In this document: positions 1-8,006 of the stretch, in pieces
Layout: every line of letters begins with the position of its first letter
Position numbering within the stretch: the stretch's first letter is position 1
Source: Azospirillum thermophilum
Lineage (GTDB): Bacteria > Pseudomonadota > Alphaproteobacteria > Azospirillales > Azospirillaceae
Assembly (NCBI RefSeq): GCF_003130795.1
Contig: NZ_CP029357.1
Location: 186,001 to 250,000 of the forward strand
Direction of reading: 5' to 3'
Length of the DNA stretch: 64,000 bases
Made by a program: the position numbers and the translations under genes
The notes under the pieces: generated by a model
Told to the model about the DNA's origin: nothing
The model's database searches: none
Seen by the model: the letters and a program-made list of their open reading frames with translations, nothing else

Positions 1-1
1 G

Positions 2-559
2 TCCGTCGACGTCCGGGTGATCGCCGCGACGCACCGCAACCTCGTCGATCTGGTCAAGGCGGGCCGCTTCCGCGACGACCTCTATTTCCGGCTGAACGGC
101 GCGGTCTTCACCCTGCCGCCGTTGCGCCAGCGAGGCGACCTCGTCTGGCTGATCGACCGTCTGCTGGCGGAGCGCAGCCGGCATGACGGCGTCGAGTACA
201 GCATCGCCGCCCCGGCGCTGGCGGCGTTGCGCGCCCATTCCTGGCCCGGCAACGTGCGCGAGCTGGTGAACGCGCTGGACTATGCCTGCGCCGTCTGCGA
301 CGACGGCACGATCGATCTGGCCGACCTGCCCGAGCCGGTGCAGCACAGCGGCGCCTTCGATGCCTGGCCGGCCGGCGATCCTCCCGCCGCGGACTGCTCC
401 CGCCACGGGGAGGAGGAGCCGGCGGAGCGGCTGCGCGAGGTGCTGCGCCGCCGCCGCTGGAACGTATCGGCAGCCGCCCGCGATCTGGGGGTCGACCGCT
501 CCACCATCCACCGGCAGATGCGCCGCTACGGCATCGTCGCGCCGCACCGGCAGTCCTGA
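2..559 (+). CDS. acoR: AcoR-type sigma-54-dependent activator (3' part; gene enters from left edge)
   Basis: These are the C-terminal 185 residues of a sigma-54-dependent enhancer-binding protein. The sensor domain, Walker A and GAFTGA loop lie outside the window. Visible are the end of the AAA+ domain (VIAATHRNL, FRDDLYFRLNG, PPLRQRGD), the HSWPGNVREL stretch typical of these activators, a variable linker, and a Fis-type helix-turn-helix at the very end (SAAARDLGVDRSTIHRQM). It sits directly upstream of acoX-acoA-acoB-acoC on the same strand, with a -24/-12 promoter and dyad sequences in between. This is the usual place for AcoR, which activates acetoin catabolism genes in response to acetoin. 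The family is certain; the name AcoR rests on the neighbours. Confidence 0.9.
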   Translation, partial: SVDVRVIAATHRNLVDLVKAGRFRDDLYFRLNGAVFTLPPLRQRGDLVWLIDRLLAERSRHDGVEYSIAAPALAALRAHSWPGNVRELVNALDYACAVCDDGTIDLADLPEPVQHSGAFDAWPAGDPPAADCSRHGEEEPAERLREVLRRRRWNVSAAARDLGVDRSTIHRQMRRYGIVAPHRQS

Positions 560-574
560 GGCGCCGCGCTCCGC

Positions 575-590
575 TGCAACACCTGTTGCA
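575..590 (+). promoter_or_regulatory. Upstream activator site 1 (dyad) for the aco promoter
   Basis: TGCAACACCTGTTGCA has perfect 7-base inverted arms (TGCAACA / TGTTGCA) around CC. It begins 16 bases after the acoR stop and lies about 115 bases upstream of the -24/-12 element, an ordinary distance for a sigma-54 enhancer. A second, imperfect copy follows at 610-624. The likely ligand is the Fis-type helix-turn-helix of the adjacent AcoR; that assignment is inference. Confidence 0.65.
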
Positions 591-609
591 TGGCCCCTGC
601 CACAGGCGA

Positions 610-624
610 TGCAACAGGTGATGC
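610..624 (+). promoter_or_regulatory. Upstream activator site 2 (imperfect dyad)
   Basis: TGCAACAGGTGATGC repeats the left arm of the dyad at 575-590 exactly and keeps most of the right arm. Start-to-start spacing between the two sites is 35 bases, a little over three helical turns, so bound activator dimers would lie roughly on the same face of the DNA. It is placed between acoR and the sigma-54 promoter at 703-718. Confidence 0.55.
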
Positions 625-702
625 GGCCGCCACAGCCGGCGTCCCCGACGGCTCCCCCGGCAAGGCCTTGGGAGTCCTGGACAGTTCATCAAACGAACAA
701 TC

Positions 703-718
703 TGGCACGGCAGTTGCT
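703..718 (+). promoter_or_regulatory. Sigma-54 (-24/-12) promoter of the aco operon
   Basis: TGGCACGGCAGTTGCT matches the sigma-54 consensus TGGCAC-N5-TTGCW at every defined position, with GG at 704-705 and GC at 716-717 in the required spacing. It lies between the acoR stop and the GTG start of acoX at 758, so transcription would begin about 30 bases before that start. The neighbouring regulator is a sigma-54 activator, which supports the call. Confidence 0.88.
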
Positions 719-757
719 GATGTACCCCCGAAACGCAGGATCGAGGGAGAGTGCATC

Positions 758-1810
758 GTGGCTCCGGTCGTCGGGATCATCGCCAATCCGGTGTCCGCCC
801 GGGACATCCGCCGGGTCGTCGCCAACGCGGCCGGCCTGCAGATCGCCGACCGCGCCAACATCGTGCTGCGGGTGCTGGCGGCCCTGAAGGCCTGCGGCAT
901 AGAGGACGCGGTGATGATGCCGGAACAGGGCGGCATCGGCAGCCATGTCGAGCGCGGCCTCACCCGCGCCCGGCTGCGGGGCGAGGCGACCTATCCGGCG
1001 CTGCGCCGCCTGGACATGCCGGTCACCGGCACCGTCGCCGACACCCACCGCGCGGCGGCCGAGATGCGGCGCCTCGGCGTCTCGGCCATCGTCGTGCTGG
1101 GCGGCGACGGCACGCACCGGGCGGTGGTCGCCCATTGCGGCGCCGTGCCGGTCGCCGGCATCTCGACCGGCACGAACAACGCCTTTCCCGAACACCGCGA
1201 GCCGACCATCACCGGGCTCGCCACCGGGCTCGCCGTCACCGGCCTCATCCCGGCCCCGGTGGCCTTCGCCGCCAACAAGCGCATCGACGTCACGGTCAAC
1301 GACGCGGACGAGCCGGAGATCGCCCTGGTCGACGTGGCTCTGGTGACCGAGCGCTATGTCGGCGCCCGCGCGCTGTGGAGGCCCGAGAGCTTCCGCGAGC
1401 TCTACGTCACCTTCGCCGATCCGCAGGTGATCGGCATGTCGGCCATCGCCGGCCTCGTCGAGCCGGTGGAGCGCGGGGAGAGCGGCGGGCTGATGCTGCG
1501 CCTCGCCCCGGCGGACAGCCGGGCGGAGGGCATCGTCCTGCAGGCACCCATCGCCCCCGGCCTGATGGCGCGGATCGGCGTCACCGACTGGCGCCGCATG
1601 CCGGCCGGCGTGCCCTTCCTGCCGGAGGCGAAGGCCGGTTCCATCGCGCTCGACGGCGAGCGGGAGATTTCCTTTTCGGTGCGGGACCGGGTGCGCCTGA
1701 CGCTCCGGGACGAGGCATTCCGCACCGTGGACGTGGGCGGCTGCATGCGGCACGCCGCCCTCAACAGGCTGCTGGCCGGCGTACCCGCGCCGGTCGCCGC
1801 AGCGCTCTGA
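758..1810 (+). CDS. acoX: AcoX, acetoin-operon ATP-NAD kinase-like protein
   Basis: A 350-residue protein of the diacylglycerol/NAD-kinase-like superfamily found as the first gene of many acetoin operons. The nucleotide-binding motif VVLGGDGTHR is near the middle, followed by GISTGTNNAFP, both typical of NAD-kinase-like folds. I chose GTG at 758 because AGGGAGA lies just upstream at the right spacing and homology begins at VAPVVGIIANP; an upstream in-frame extension would run across the promoter. Its exact reaction is not established in the family. Its constant association with acoABC suggests a role in cofactor supply or regulation of acetoin dehydrogenase. First gene behind the sigma-54 promoter. 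Confidence 0.88.
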   Translation: MAPVVGIIANPVSARDIRRVVANAAGLQIADRANIVLRVLAALKACGIEDAVMMPEQGGIGSHVERGLTRARLRGEATYPALRRLDMPVTGTVADTHRAAAEMRRLGVSAIVVLGGDGTHRAVVAHCGAVPVAGISTGTNNAFPEHREPTITGLATGLAVTGLIPAPVAFAANKRIDVTVNDADEPEIALVDVALVTERYVGARALWRPESFRELYVTFADPQVIGMSAIAGLVEPVERGESGGLMLRLAPADSRAEGIVLQAPIAPGLMARIGVTDWRRMPAGVPFLPEAKAGSIALDGEREISFSVRDRVRLTLRDEAFRTVDVGGCMRHAALNRLLAGVPAPVAAAL

Positions 1811-1845
1811 CCCCCCTCAAGAACAATCGCATGGGAGAAACGACC

Positions 1846-2829
1846 GTGACCGACAACCCCTATCCGCTGAGCAAGGCGGACCTGCTGCAGGCCTACCGGA
1901 CCATGCGGACGATCCGCGAGTTCGAGGAGCGGCTGCACATCGACTTCGCCAAGGGCGACATCCCCGGCTTCGTCCACCTCTATGCCGGCGAGGAGGCCTG
2001 CGCCACCGGCATCATGATGCACCTCAACGACAACGACCGCATCGCCTCCACCCACCGCGGCCACGGCCACTGCATCGCCAAGGGCGTCGACGTCCACGAG
2101 ATGATGGCGGAGATCTACGGCCGTGCCACCGGCGCCTGCCGGGGCAAGGGCGGCTCCATGCACATCGCCGACCTGTCCAAGGGCATGATGGGCGCCAACG
2201 GCATCCTGGGGGCCGGGGCGCCGCTGATCTGCGGTGCGGCGCTGGCCGCCAAGGTGCGCGGCGACGGCGGGGTCGGCATCACCTTCGTCGGCGACGGCGC
2301 CTCCAACCAGGGCACCTTCCTGGAGAGCATGAACCTCGCGGCGGTGTGGAACCTGCCGGTCATCTTCGTGGTGGAGAACAACGGCTATGCCGAATCCACC
2401 GCGATGGAGTGGGCGGTCGCCTGCGACAGCTACATCGACCGCGCCACCGGCTTCGGTCTGCCGGGCGTCACGGTCGACGGCACCGACTTCTTCGCGGTGT
2501 ACGAGGCGGCGGGCGAGATCATCCGGCGCGCCCGCGAAGGCGGTGGCCCGGCGCTGCTCGAATGCAACATGGTCCGCTTCTACGGGCATTTCGAAGGCGA
2601 CGCCCAGACCTACCGCGCCAAGGGCGAGGTGGAGAACCTGCGCGCCACCCGCGACTGCCTGACCCTGCTGGGCGAGCGGGTGACCGAGGCCGGCGTCGTC
2701 TCCCGCGACGAGCTGCAGGCCATCGACCGCGAGGTCGCGGCCCTGATCGAGGACGCGGTGCGCTGCGCGAAGGCGGCGCCGCAGCCGGTCGCGGCCGACC
2801 TGCTGACCGACGTCTACGTCACCTACTGA
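1846..2829 (+). CDS. acoA: Acetoin dehydrogenase E1 component, alpha subunit (TPP-dependent)
   Basis: A 327-residue E1-alpha subunit. With AcoB it cleaves acetoin using thiamine diphosphate, releasing acetaldehyde and passing the C2 unit to the lipoyl arm of AcoC. The TPP-binding motif starts at GDGASNQG (about residues 149-156) and ends at VVENNGYAEST (about 176-186). HRGHGH and GRATGACRGKGGSMH are typical active-site stretches of this family. The start is uncertain: ATG 1831 is in frame, but GGGAGAAA at 1833-1840 is a good ribosome site for GTG 1846, where homology begins (TDNPYPLSKADLL). Follows acoX by 35 bases and precedes acoB by 35. Confidence 0.95.
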   Translation: MTDNPYPLSKADLLQAYRTMRTIREFEERLHIDFAKGDIPGFVHLYAGEEACATGIMMHLNDNDRIASTHRGHGHCIAKGVDVHEMMAEIYGRATGACRGKGGSMHIADLSKGMMGANGILGAGAPLICGAALAAKVRGDGGVGITFVGDGASNQGTFLESMNLAAVWNLPVIFVVENNGYAESTAMEWAVACDSYIDRATGFGLPGVTVDGTDFFAVYEAAGEIIRRAREGGGPALLECNMVRFYGHFEGDAQTYRAKGEVENLRATRDCLTLLGERVTEAGVVSRDELQAIDREVAALIEDAVRCAKAAPQPVAADLLTDVYVTY

Positions 2830-2864
2830 GACCGATAAAGGTCCGCGAGACCGGAGGAAACACC

Positions 2865-3902
2865 ATGTCGCGCAAGATCAGCATGAAGCAGGCGATCAAC
2901 GAGGCGCTGGACCTCGAGATGCGCCGCGATCCCACCGTCATCCTGATGGGGGAGGACATCGTCGGCGGCACCGGCGCGCCCGGCGAGGACGACGCCTGGG
3001 GCGGCGTGCTCGGCGTCACCAAGGGGCTCTACGCCAAGCACGGCAACCGGCTGATGGACACGCCGCTGTCGGAGTCCGCCTATATCGGGGCGGCGATCGG
3101 GGCCGCCGCCTGCGGCCTGCGCCCGGTGGCGGAGCTGATGTTCATGGACTTCATGGGCGTCTGCTTCGACCAGATCTTCAACCAGGCGGCCAAGTTCCGC
3201 TACATGTTCGGCGGCAAGGCGGAGACGCCGGTGGTCATCCGCGGCATGGTCGGCGCCGGCTTCCGCGCCGCGGCCCAGCACTCGCAGATGCTGACCCCGC
3301 TGTTCACCCACATTCCCGGCCTGAAGGTCGTCTGTCCCTCCAACGCCTATGACGCCAAGGGGCTGCTGATCCAGTCGATCCGCGACAACGACCCGGTTCT
3401 GTTCTGCGAGCACAAGAACCTCTACGGGCTGGAGACGGAGGTTCCGGCCGAGTCCTACGCCATCCCCTTCGGCGAGGCGAATGTGCTGCGCGACGGCGAC
3501 GACGTCACCATCGTCAGCTACGGCCTGACCGTCCACCGCGCCATGGACGCGGCCGATGCGCTGGCGCGCGAGAAGGTCGAGGCCGAGGTGATCGACCTGC
3601 GCACCCTGTCGCCCATCGACTGGGACACCATCATCGACAGCGTGGAGCGCACCGGACGGCTGGTGGTGGTGGACGAGGCGCATCCGCGCTGCAACCTCGC
3701 CACCGACATCGCCGCCTTCGTCGGCCAGAACGCCTTCGGCGCGCTGAAGGCGGGGGTGCGGATGGTCTCCGCCCCGCACACGCCGGTGCCCTTCTCGCCC
3801 GTCCTCGAAGACCTCTACATCCCCAGCGCCGATGCCATCGCCGCGGCGGCCCGCCGGACGCTGGAGCCGGCCGGCCAGTCCCGCAGCACCATCGCCGCCT
3901 GA
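2865..3902 (+). CDS. acoB: Acetoin dehydrogenase E1 component, beta subunit
   Basis: A 345-residue transketolase-type E1-beta subunit, the partner of AcoA in the E1 heterotetramer. The pyrimidine-binding N-terminal domain carries MGEDIVGGTGAPGEDDAWGG and the conserved ESAYIGAAIGAA. The C-terminal domain includes DVTIVSYGLTVHRA, VIDLRTLSPIDWDT and DEAHPRCNLATDIAAFV. The insert GGTGAPGEDD separates acetoin from pyruvate E1-beta subunits by memory of the family. The ATG is preceded by GGAGG at 2853-2857. Length and order (A then B) match acetoin operons elsewhere. Confidence 0.95.
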   Translation: MSRKISMKQAINEALDLEMRRDPTVILMGEDIVGGTGAPGEDDAWGGVLGVTKGLYAKHGNRLMDTPLSESAYIGAAIGAAACGLRPVAELMFMDFMGVCFDQIFNQAAKFRYMFGGKAETPVVIRGMVGAGFRAAAQHSQMLTPLFTHIPGLKVVCPSNAYDAKGLLIQSIRDNDPVLFCEHKNLYGLETEVPAESYAIPFGEANVLRDGDDVTIVSYGLTVHRAMDAADALAREKVEAEVIDLRTLSPIDWDTIIDSVERTGRLVVVDEAHPRCNLATDIAAFVGQNAFGALKAGVRMVSAPHTPVPFSPVLEDLYIPSADAIAAAARRTLEPAGQSRSTIAA

Positions 3903-3918
3903 ATCCGGAGCCGAGTTC

Positions 3919-5052
3919 ATGTCCCTGTCGAACGAGCGCATCAAGCCCATCGTCATGCCCAAATGGGGCCTGTCCATGTCGGAAGGCAAGGTCACCGGCT
4001 GGCTGAAGCAGCCGGGCGCCACCGTCAAGCTGGGCGACGACCTGCTGGAGGTCGAGACCGACAAGATCACCAACGTCGTGGAGGCCGGCGAGACCGGCAT
4101 CCTGCGCCGCGTGCTGGGTGAAGAAGGCAACATCTATCCGGTGAAGGCGCTGATCGCCGTGCTGTCGGAACCCGACGTGCCGGACGAGGAGATCGACGCC
4201 TTCATCGCCGGCTACGCCGCGCCGTCCGGCGACGAGGACGGGGAGGGCGCCGACGCCGGTCCGCGCTACGAGTTCGTCGAGACGGCGGCGGGCTCCATCC
4301 GCTACGCCAGGCGCGGCGAGGGCGAGCCGACGGTGCTGCTGGTCCATGGCTTCGGCGGCGACCTCGACAACTGGCTGTTCACCATCGACGCGCTGGCGGA
4401 GACCGCCACCGTCTATGCGCTGGACCTGCCCGGGCACGGGCAGTCGGCCAAGTCGCTGGCCGACCCGTCGCTCTCCGGCCTGTCGCGGGCGGTGCTGGAC
4501 TTCATGGACGCGGTCGGCATCGGGCGCGCCCATCTCGTCGGCCATTCGATGGGCGGGGCGGTCGCCATGCGCACGGCACTCGACGCCCGCGACAGGGTGG
4601 GCTCCCTCTCGCTGATCTGCTCCGCCGGGCTGGGGGAGGAGGTCAACCGCGACTACATCGACGGCTTCGTCAAGGCCTCGTCCCGGCGCGACCTGAAGCC
4701 GGTGCTGGAGATCCTGTTCGCCGATCCGGGGCTGGTCAGCCGCCAGATGGTCGACGACCTGCTGAAGTACAAGCGGCTCGATGGGGTGGACGGCGCGCTG
4801 CGCGCCCTGTCCGGCGCGCTGTTCGAGGGCGGGCGGCAGGCCGACCGGCTCGCCGGGGAGCTGGCGGAGACCGGCATCCCCATCCTGGTCGTGTGGGGCG
4901 AGAAGGACCGCGTCATCCCCGCCGCCCATGCCGCCGGCCTCGGCTCGGCGGCGCGGGTGGAGGTGATCCCGAACGCCGGCCACATGGTCCAGATGGAAGC
5001 GGCCGGCAAGGTCAACGCCCTCGTCAAGGATCACATCGCCGAAGCCATCTGA
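3919..5052 (+). CDS. acoC: Acetoin dehydrogenase E2, dihydrolipoyllysine acetyltransferase with alpha/beta-hydrolase domain
   Basis: A 377-residue AcoC. Residues about 8-85 form a biotinyl/lipoyl domain with the attachment lysine in EVETDKITNV (K49). A short acidic linker (about 100-112) leads into an alpha/beta-hydrolase domain with VHGFGGDLDNW (oxyanion strand), the nucleophile elbow GHSMGGA, the acid in WGEKDRVI and the base in PNAGHMVQM. This is the acetoin-type architecture: the chloramphenicol-acetyltransferase-like E2 core and the E3-binding domain of pyruvate dehydrogenase are absent. It transfers the acetyl group to CoA. The lipoate on K49 could be made by the LipA at the end of the operon. 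No E3 gene lies in the window. Confidence 0.94.
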   Translation: MSLSNERIKPIVMPKWGLSMSEGKVTGWLKQPGATVKLGDDLLEVETDKITNVVEAGETGILRRVLGEEGNIYPVKALIAVLSEPDVPDEEIDAFIAGYAAPSGDEDGEGADAGPRYEFVETAAGSIRYARRGEGEPTVLLVHGFGGDLDNWLFTIDALAETATVYALDLPGHGQSAKSLADPSLSGLSRAVLDFMDAVGIGRAHLVGHSMGGAVAMRTALDARDRVGSLSLICSAGLGEEVNRDYIDGFVKASSRRDLKPVLEILFADPGLVSRQMVDDLLKYKRLDGVDGALRALSGALFEGGRQADRLAGELAETGIPILVVWGEKDRVIPAAHAAGLGSAARVEVIPNAGHMVQMEAAGKVNALVKDHIAEAI

Positions 5053-5072
5053 TCCCTTCCACCTCCCAGGAG

Positions 5073-5093
5073 GCCGGCGCCCCGCGCGCCGGC
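5073..5093 (+). other. GC hairpin between acoC and the SDR gene
   Basis: Perfect 8-base arms GCCGGCGC / GCGCCGGC around CCCGC, in the 56-base gap between acoC and the next gene. There is no T-run, so it is more likely an mRNA stability or processing stem, or partial attenuator, than a full terminator. Genes on both sides belong to one pathway. Confidence 0.4.
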
Positions 5094-5108
5094 CGCAGGA
5101 GACCTCTG

Positions 5109-5894
5109 ATGCCAGACCTCAAGGACAGGTGCATCGCCATCACCGGGGCCGGCCGCGGCATCGGTGCCGCCATCGCCCGCGCGCTCGCCGCCGACGGCGC
5201 CCGGCTGACCATCGCCGACATCACGGGGGAGGACGCGCGGCAGGTCGCCGACGCCATCCGTGCCGAGGGCGGCACCGCCATCGCCGTCGCCGTCGACGTC
5301 CGCGACCGCGCCGCGGTCCGCCGGATGATCGACGAGACCGTCAAGGCCCACGGACGGCTGGACGTCCTCTTCAACAACGCCGGCATCGCCCAGACCAAGC
5401 CCTTCCTCGACATCACCGAGGAGGACTGGCACACCGTCACCGACGTCAACGCGCTCGGCGTGCTGATCGGCATGCAGGAGGCGATCAAGACCTTCCGCGC
5501 CCAGGGCGGCGGCGGCAAGATCGTCAACACCGCCTCGATCGCCGGCAAGCAGGGCTACGAGCCGCTCGCCCACTACTCCGCCAGCAAATTCGCCGTCGTC
5601 GCCCTGACCCAGGCGGCCGCCCGCGCCTTCGGCAAGGACGGGATCACCGCCAACGCCATCTGTCCCGGCGTGGTGGCGACGCCGATGTGGAAGATCATCG
5701 ACCAGGGCTTCCGCGACACCGGCCTCACCAGGACCGAGAACGAGGCCTTCGACATGTTCGCCGCCGGGGCCGTGTTGGGACGGCCGTCGGCACCCGAGGA
5801 TCTGGTCGGCGTCGCACGCTTCCTCGCCTCGTCGGACTCGGACTTCATGACCGGCCAGTCGCTGATGGTCGACGGCGGCATGGTCTTCGTCTGA
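5109..5894 (+). CDS. Short-chain dehydrogenase, acetoin/diacetyl reductase ((S,S)-butanediol dehydrogenase, BudC type)
   Basis: A 261-residue classical SDR. The NAD-binding motif TGAGRGIG is at about residues 13-20, NNAG precedes the central strand, and the catalytic YSASK has Y156 and K160. The C-terminal half (AICPGVVATPMWKIIDQGF, GRPSAPEDLVG, MTGQSLMVDGGMVFV) closely resembles BudC acetoin reductases as I remember them. It would interconvert acetoin with 2,3-butanediol or diacetyl, feeding the acetoin dehydrogenase. AGGAG at 5097-5101 supports ATG 5109. The position in the aco operon supports the assignment; stereospecificity cannot be read from sequence. Confidence 0.87.
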   Translation: MPDLKDRCIAITGAGRGIGAAIARALAADGARLTIADITGEDARQVADAIRAEGGTAIAVAVDVRDRAAVRRMIDETVKAHGRLDVLFNNAGIAQTKPFLDITEEDWHTVTDVNALGVLIGMQEAIKTFRAQGGGGKIVNTASIAGKQGYEPLAHYSASKFAVVALTQAAARAFGKDGITANAICPGVVATPMWKIIDQGFRDTGLTRTENEAFDMFAAGAVLGRPSAPEDLVGVARFLASSDSDFMTGQSLMVDGGMVFV

Positions 5895-5940
5895 GCGCAG
5901 GACCTCCCATCCGATAAAAAAACACCTGGAAGGAAACGCC

Positions 5941-7037
5941 ATGAGCATCGCGACCAGCATGAAGGCCGCCGTCTGGCACGGCCGCAACGACATCCGCGTG
6001 GAGCAGGTGCCGCTGCCCGACCCCCGCCCGCCGGCTGGGTGCAGATCAAGGTGCATTGGTGCGGCATCTGCGGGTCCGACCTGCACGAATATGTCGCCGG
6101 CCCGGTCTTCATCCCCGTCGACCAGCCCCATCCGCTGACCGGCCTGAAGGGGCAGTGCATCCTGGGCCACGAGTTCAGCGGCGAGATCCTCCGGCTGGGC
6201 GAGGGGGTCGAGGGCTTCGCCGTGGGCGACCGGGTGGCGGCCGACGCCTGCCAGCATTGCGGCACCTGCTATTACTGCAAGCACGGCATGTACAACATCT
6301 GCGAGAAGCTGGCCTTCACCGGGCTGATGAACAACGGCGCCTTCGCCAGCTACGTCAACGTTCCGGCCGAGCTTCTCTACAAGCTGCCGGAGGGCTTCCC
6401 GACCGAGGCCGGCGCCCTGATCGAGCCGCTGGCGGTCGGCATGCACGCGGTGAAGAAGGCCGGCTCCATCGTCGGGCAGACGGTGGTGGTGGTCGGCGCC
6501 GGCACGATCGGGCTCTGCACCATCATGTGCGCGCGGGCGGCCGGCGCGGGGCGGGTGATCGTCCTGGAGATGTCGGCCGCGCGCAAGCGGAAGGCCATGG
6601 AGGTCGGCGCCACCGTCGTGCTCGACCCCAAGGAATGCGACGCGGTGGCGGAGGTGAAGGCGCTGACCGGCGGCTACGGCGCCGATGTCTCCTTCGAGTG
6701 CATCGGCAACCGCAACACCGCCAAGCTCACCCTCGACGTGATCCGCAAGGCCGGCAAGGCCGTGCTGGTCGGCATCTTCGAGGAGCCGAGCGAGTTCAAT
6801 TTCTTCGAGATCGTGGCGACGGAAAAACAGGTGATCGGCTCGCTGGCCTACAACGGCGAATTCGCCGACGTCATCAGCTTCATCGCCGACGGGCGGCTCG
6901 ACGTCCAGCCGCTGATCACCGGGCGCATCACGCTGGACGAGATCGTCTCCAGCGGCTTCGAGGAGCTGGTCCACAACAAGGACCGCAACGTGAAGATCAT
7001 CGTCCGCCCGGCCGAGCTGATGGAGATGGCGGGATGA
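5941..7037 (+). pseudogene. 2,3-butanediol dehydrogenase (zinc MDR family), interrupted by a -1 frameshift near 6033-6040
   Basis: Two overlapping reading frames encode one medium-chain zinc alcohol dehydrogenase. Frame A, from ATG 5941, gives [20 protein letters not shown] and ends its homology at DPRPPA. Frame B resumes at [18 protein letters not shown] (from 6039) and continues to the stop at 7037. One extra base near CCGCCGGCTGGG would fuse them into a normal protein of about 365 residues. The rest is intact: catalytic-zinc CGICGSD and GHEFSG, structural-zinc cysteines [18 protein letters not shown], Rossmann motif [10 protein letters not shown]. No slippery heptamer is visible, so programmed frameshifting is unlikely. 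It is either a true lesion or a sequencing error. Translation from GTG 6039 alone would lose the first strands of the GroES-like domain. Role: oxidation of butanediol to acetoin. Confidence 0.85.
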
Positions 7038-7981
7038 CGGCCGCGCCCGCAGCAACCACCCTGTCCGGGCCGGTCCATCAGGCGGACCGGCCGTCCTGGC
7101 TGCGCGCCCGCGCGCCTGCCGGCGGGACCTACGAGGACACCCGCGCGCTGGTCCGCCGCAAGGCGCTGCACACCGTCTGCGAGGAGGCCGCCTGTCCCAA
7201 CATCGGCGAATGCTGGAGCAAGCGGCACGCGACCGTGATGATCCTGGGCAGCGTGTGCACGCGGGCCTGTGCCTTCTGCAACGTGGCGACCGGCCGGCCG
7301 GACAGGCTCGACCCCCACGAGCCCGACCGGCTGGCCGAGACGGTGGTGGAGATGGGGCTGCGCCACGTCGTCATCACGTCTGTCGACCGCGACGATCTGG
7401 AGGACGGCGGGGCGGGGCAGTTCGTCCGCTGCATCGGGCGGATCCGCGCCGCCTCCCCCGCCACGACAATCGAAATCCTGACCCCCGACTTCCGCAACAA
7501 GGCCGGAGCCATCGAGGCGGTCGCCGATGCGCGGCCCGACGTCTACAACCACAATCTGGAGACCGTGCCGCGGCTCTACCGCACCGTCCGGCCGGGCGCG
7601 CGCTACTACCACTCGCTGCGGCTGCTCGACCGGGTGAAGGAGCGGCAGCCGGAGACCTTCACCAAGTCCGGCATCATGCTGGGGCTGGGCGAGGAGCGGG
7701 CGGAGGTGCTGCAGGTGATGGACGACCTGCGGGCGGCCGGGGTCGATTTCCTGACCATCGGCCAGTACCTCCGGCCGACGCCGCGCCATCATCCGGTGGT
7801 GCGCTATGCCCCGCCGGAGGAGTTCGCGGAGTATGAGAGTGTCGCGCGGGCCAAGGGCTTCCTGATGGTCTCCGCAAGCCCCCTGACCCGGTCCTCCTAC
7901 CATGCCGGGCGGGACTTCATGGAGCTGCAGCGGGCGCGCCGCGCCCAGGCGGCGCCGGCGGCCGACGGGCTTCCGGCCTGA
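7034..7981 (+). CDS. lipA: Lipoyl synthase, acetoin-operon copy
   Basis: A 315-residue radical-SAM lipoyl synthase that inserts two sulfurs into octanoyl-lysine. The auxiliary cluster cysteines are C49, C54 and C60 ([12 protein letters not shown]); the radical-SAM cluster is CTRACAFC with C75, C79 and C82. The C-terminal RSSYHAG supplies the serine ligand expected for LipA. ATG 7034 overlaps the stop of the butanediol dehydrogenase (ATGA), so it is translationally coupled. The expected target is K49 of AcoC. A housekeeping lipA presumably exists elsewhere, making this a pathway-dedicated paralogue, as in some other acetoin operons. It is the last gene of the operon, and the next gene converges 25 bases away. 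Confidence 0.93.
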   Translation: MTAAPAATTLSGPVHQADRPSWLRARAPAGGTYEDTRALVRRKALHTVCEEAACPNIGECWSKRHATVMILGSVCTRACAFCNVATGRPDRLDPHEPDRLAETVVEMGLRHVVITSVDRDDLEDGGAGQFVRCIGRIRAASPATTIEILTPDFRNKAGAIEAVADARPDVYNHNLETVPRLYRTVRPGARYYHSLRLLDRVKERQPETFTKSGIMLGLGEERAEVLQVMDDLRAAGVDFLTIGQYLRPTPRHHPVVRYAPPEEFAEYESVARAKGFLMVSASPLTRSSYHAGRDFMELQRARRAQAAPAADGLPA

Positions 7982-8006
7982 CGGCGGGAGGCGGGGCGGG
8001 CTCCGC

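Noticed and set aside
5941-6140. Programmed -1 frameshift in the butanediol dehydrogenase gene
   Set aside because: No slippery heptamer of the X-XXY-YYZ type and no clear downstream stem at the junction; a simple base loss explains it better.
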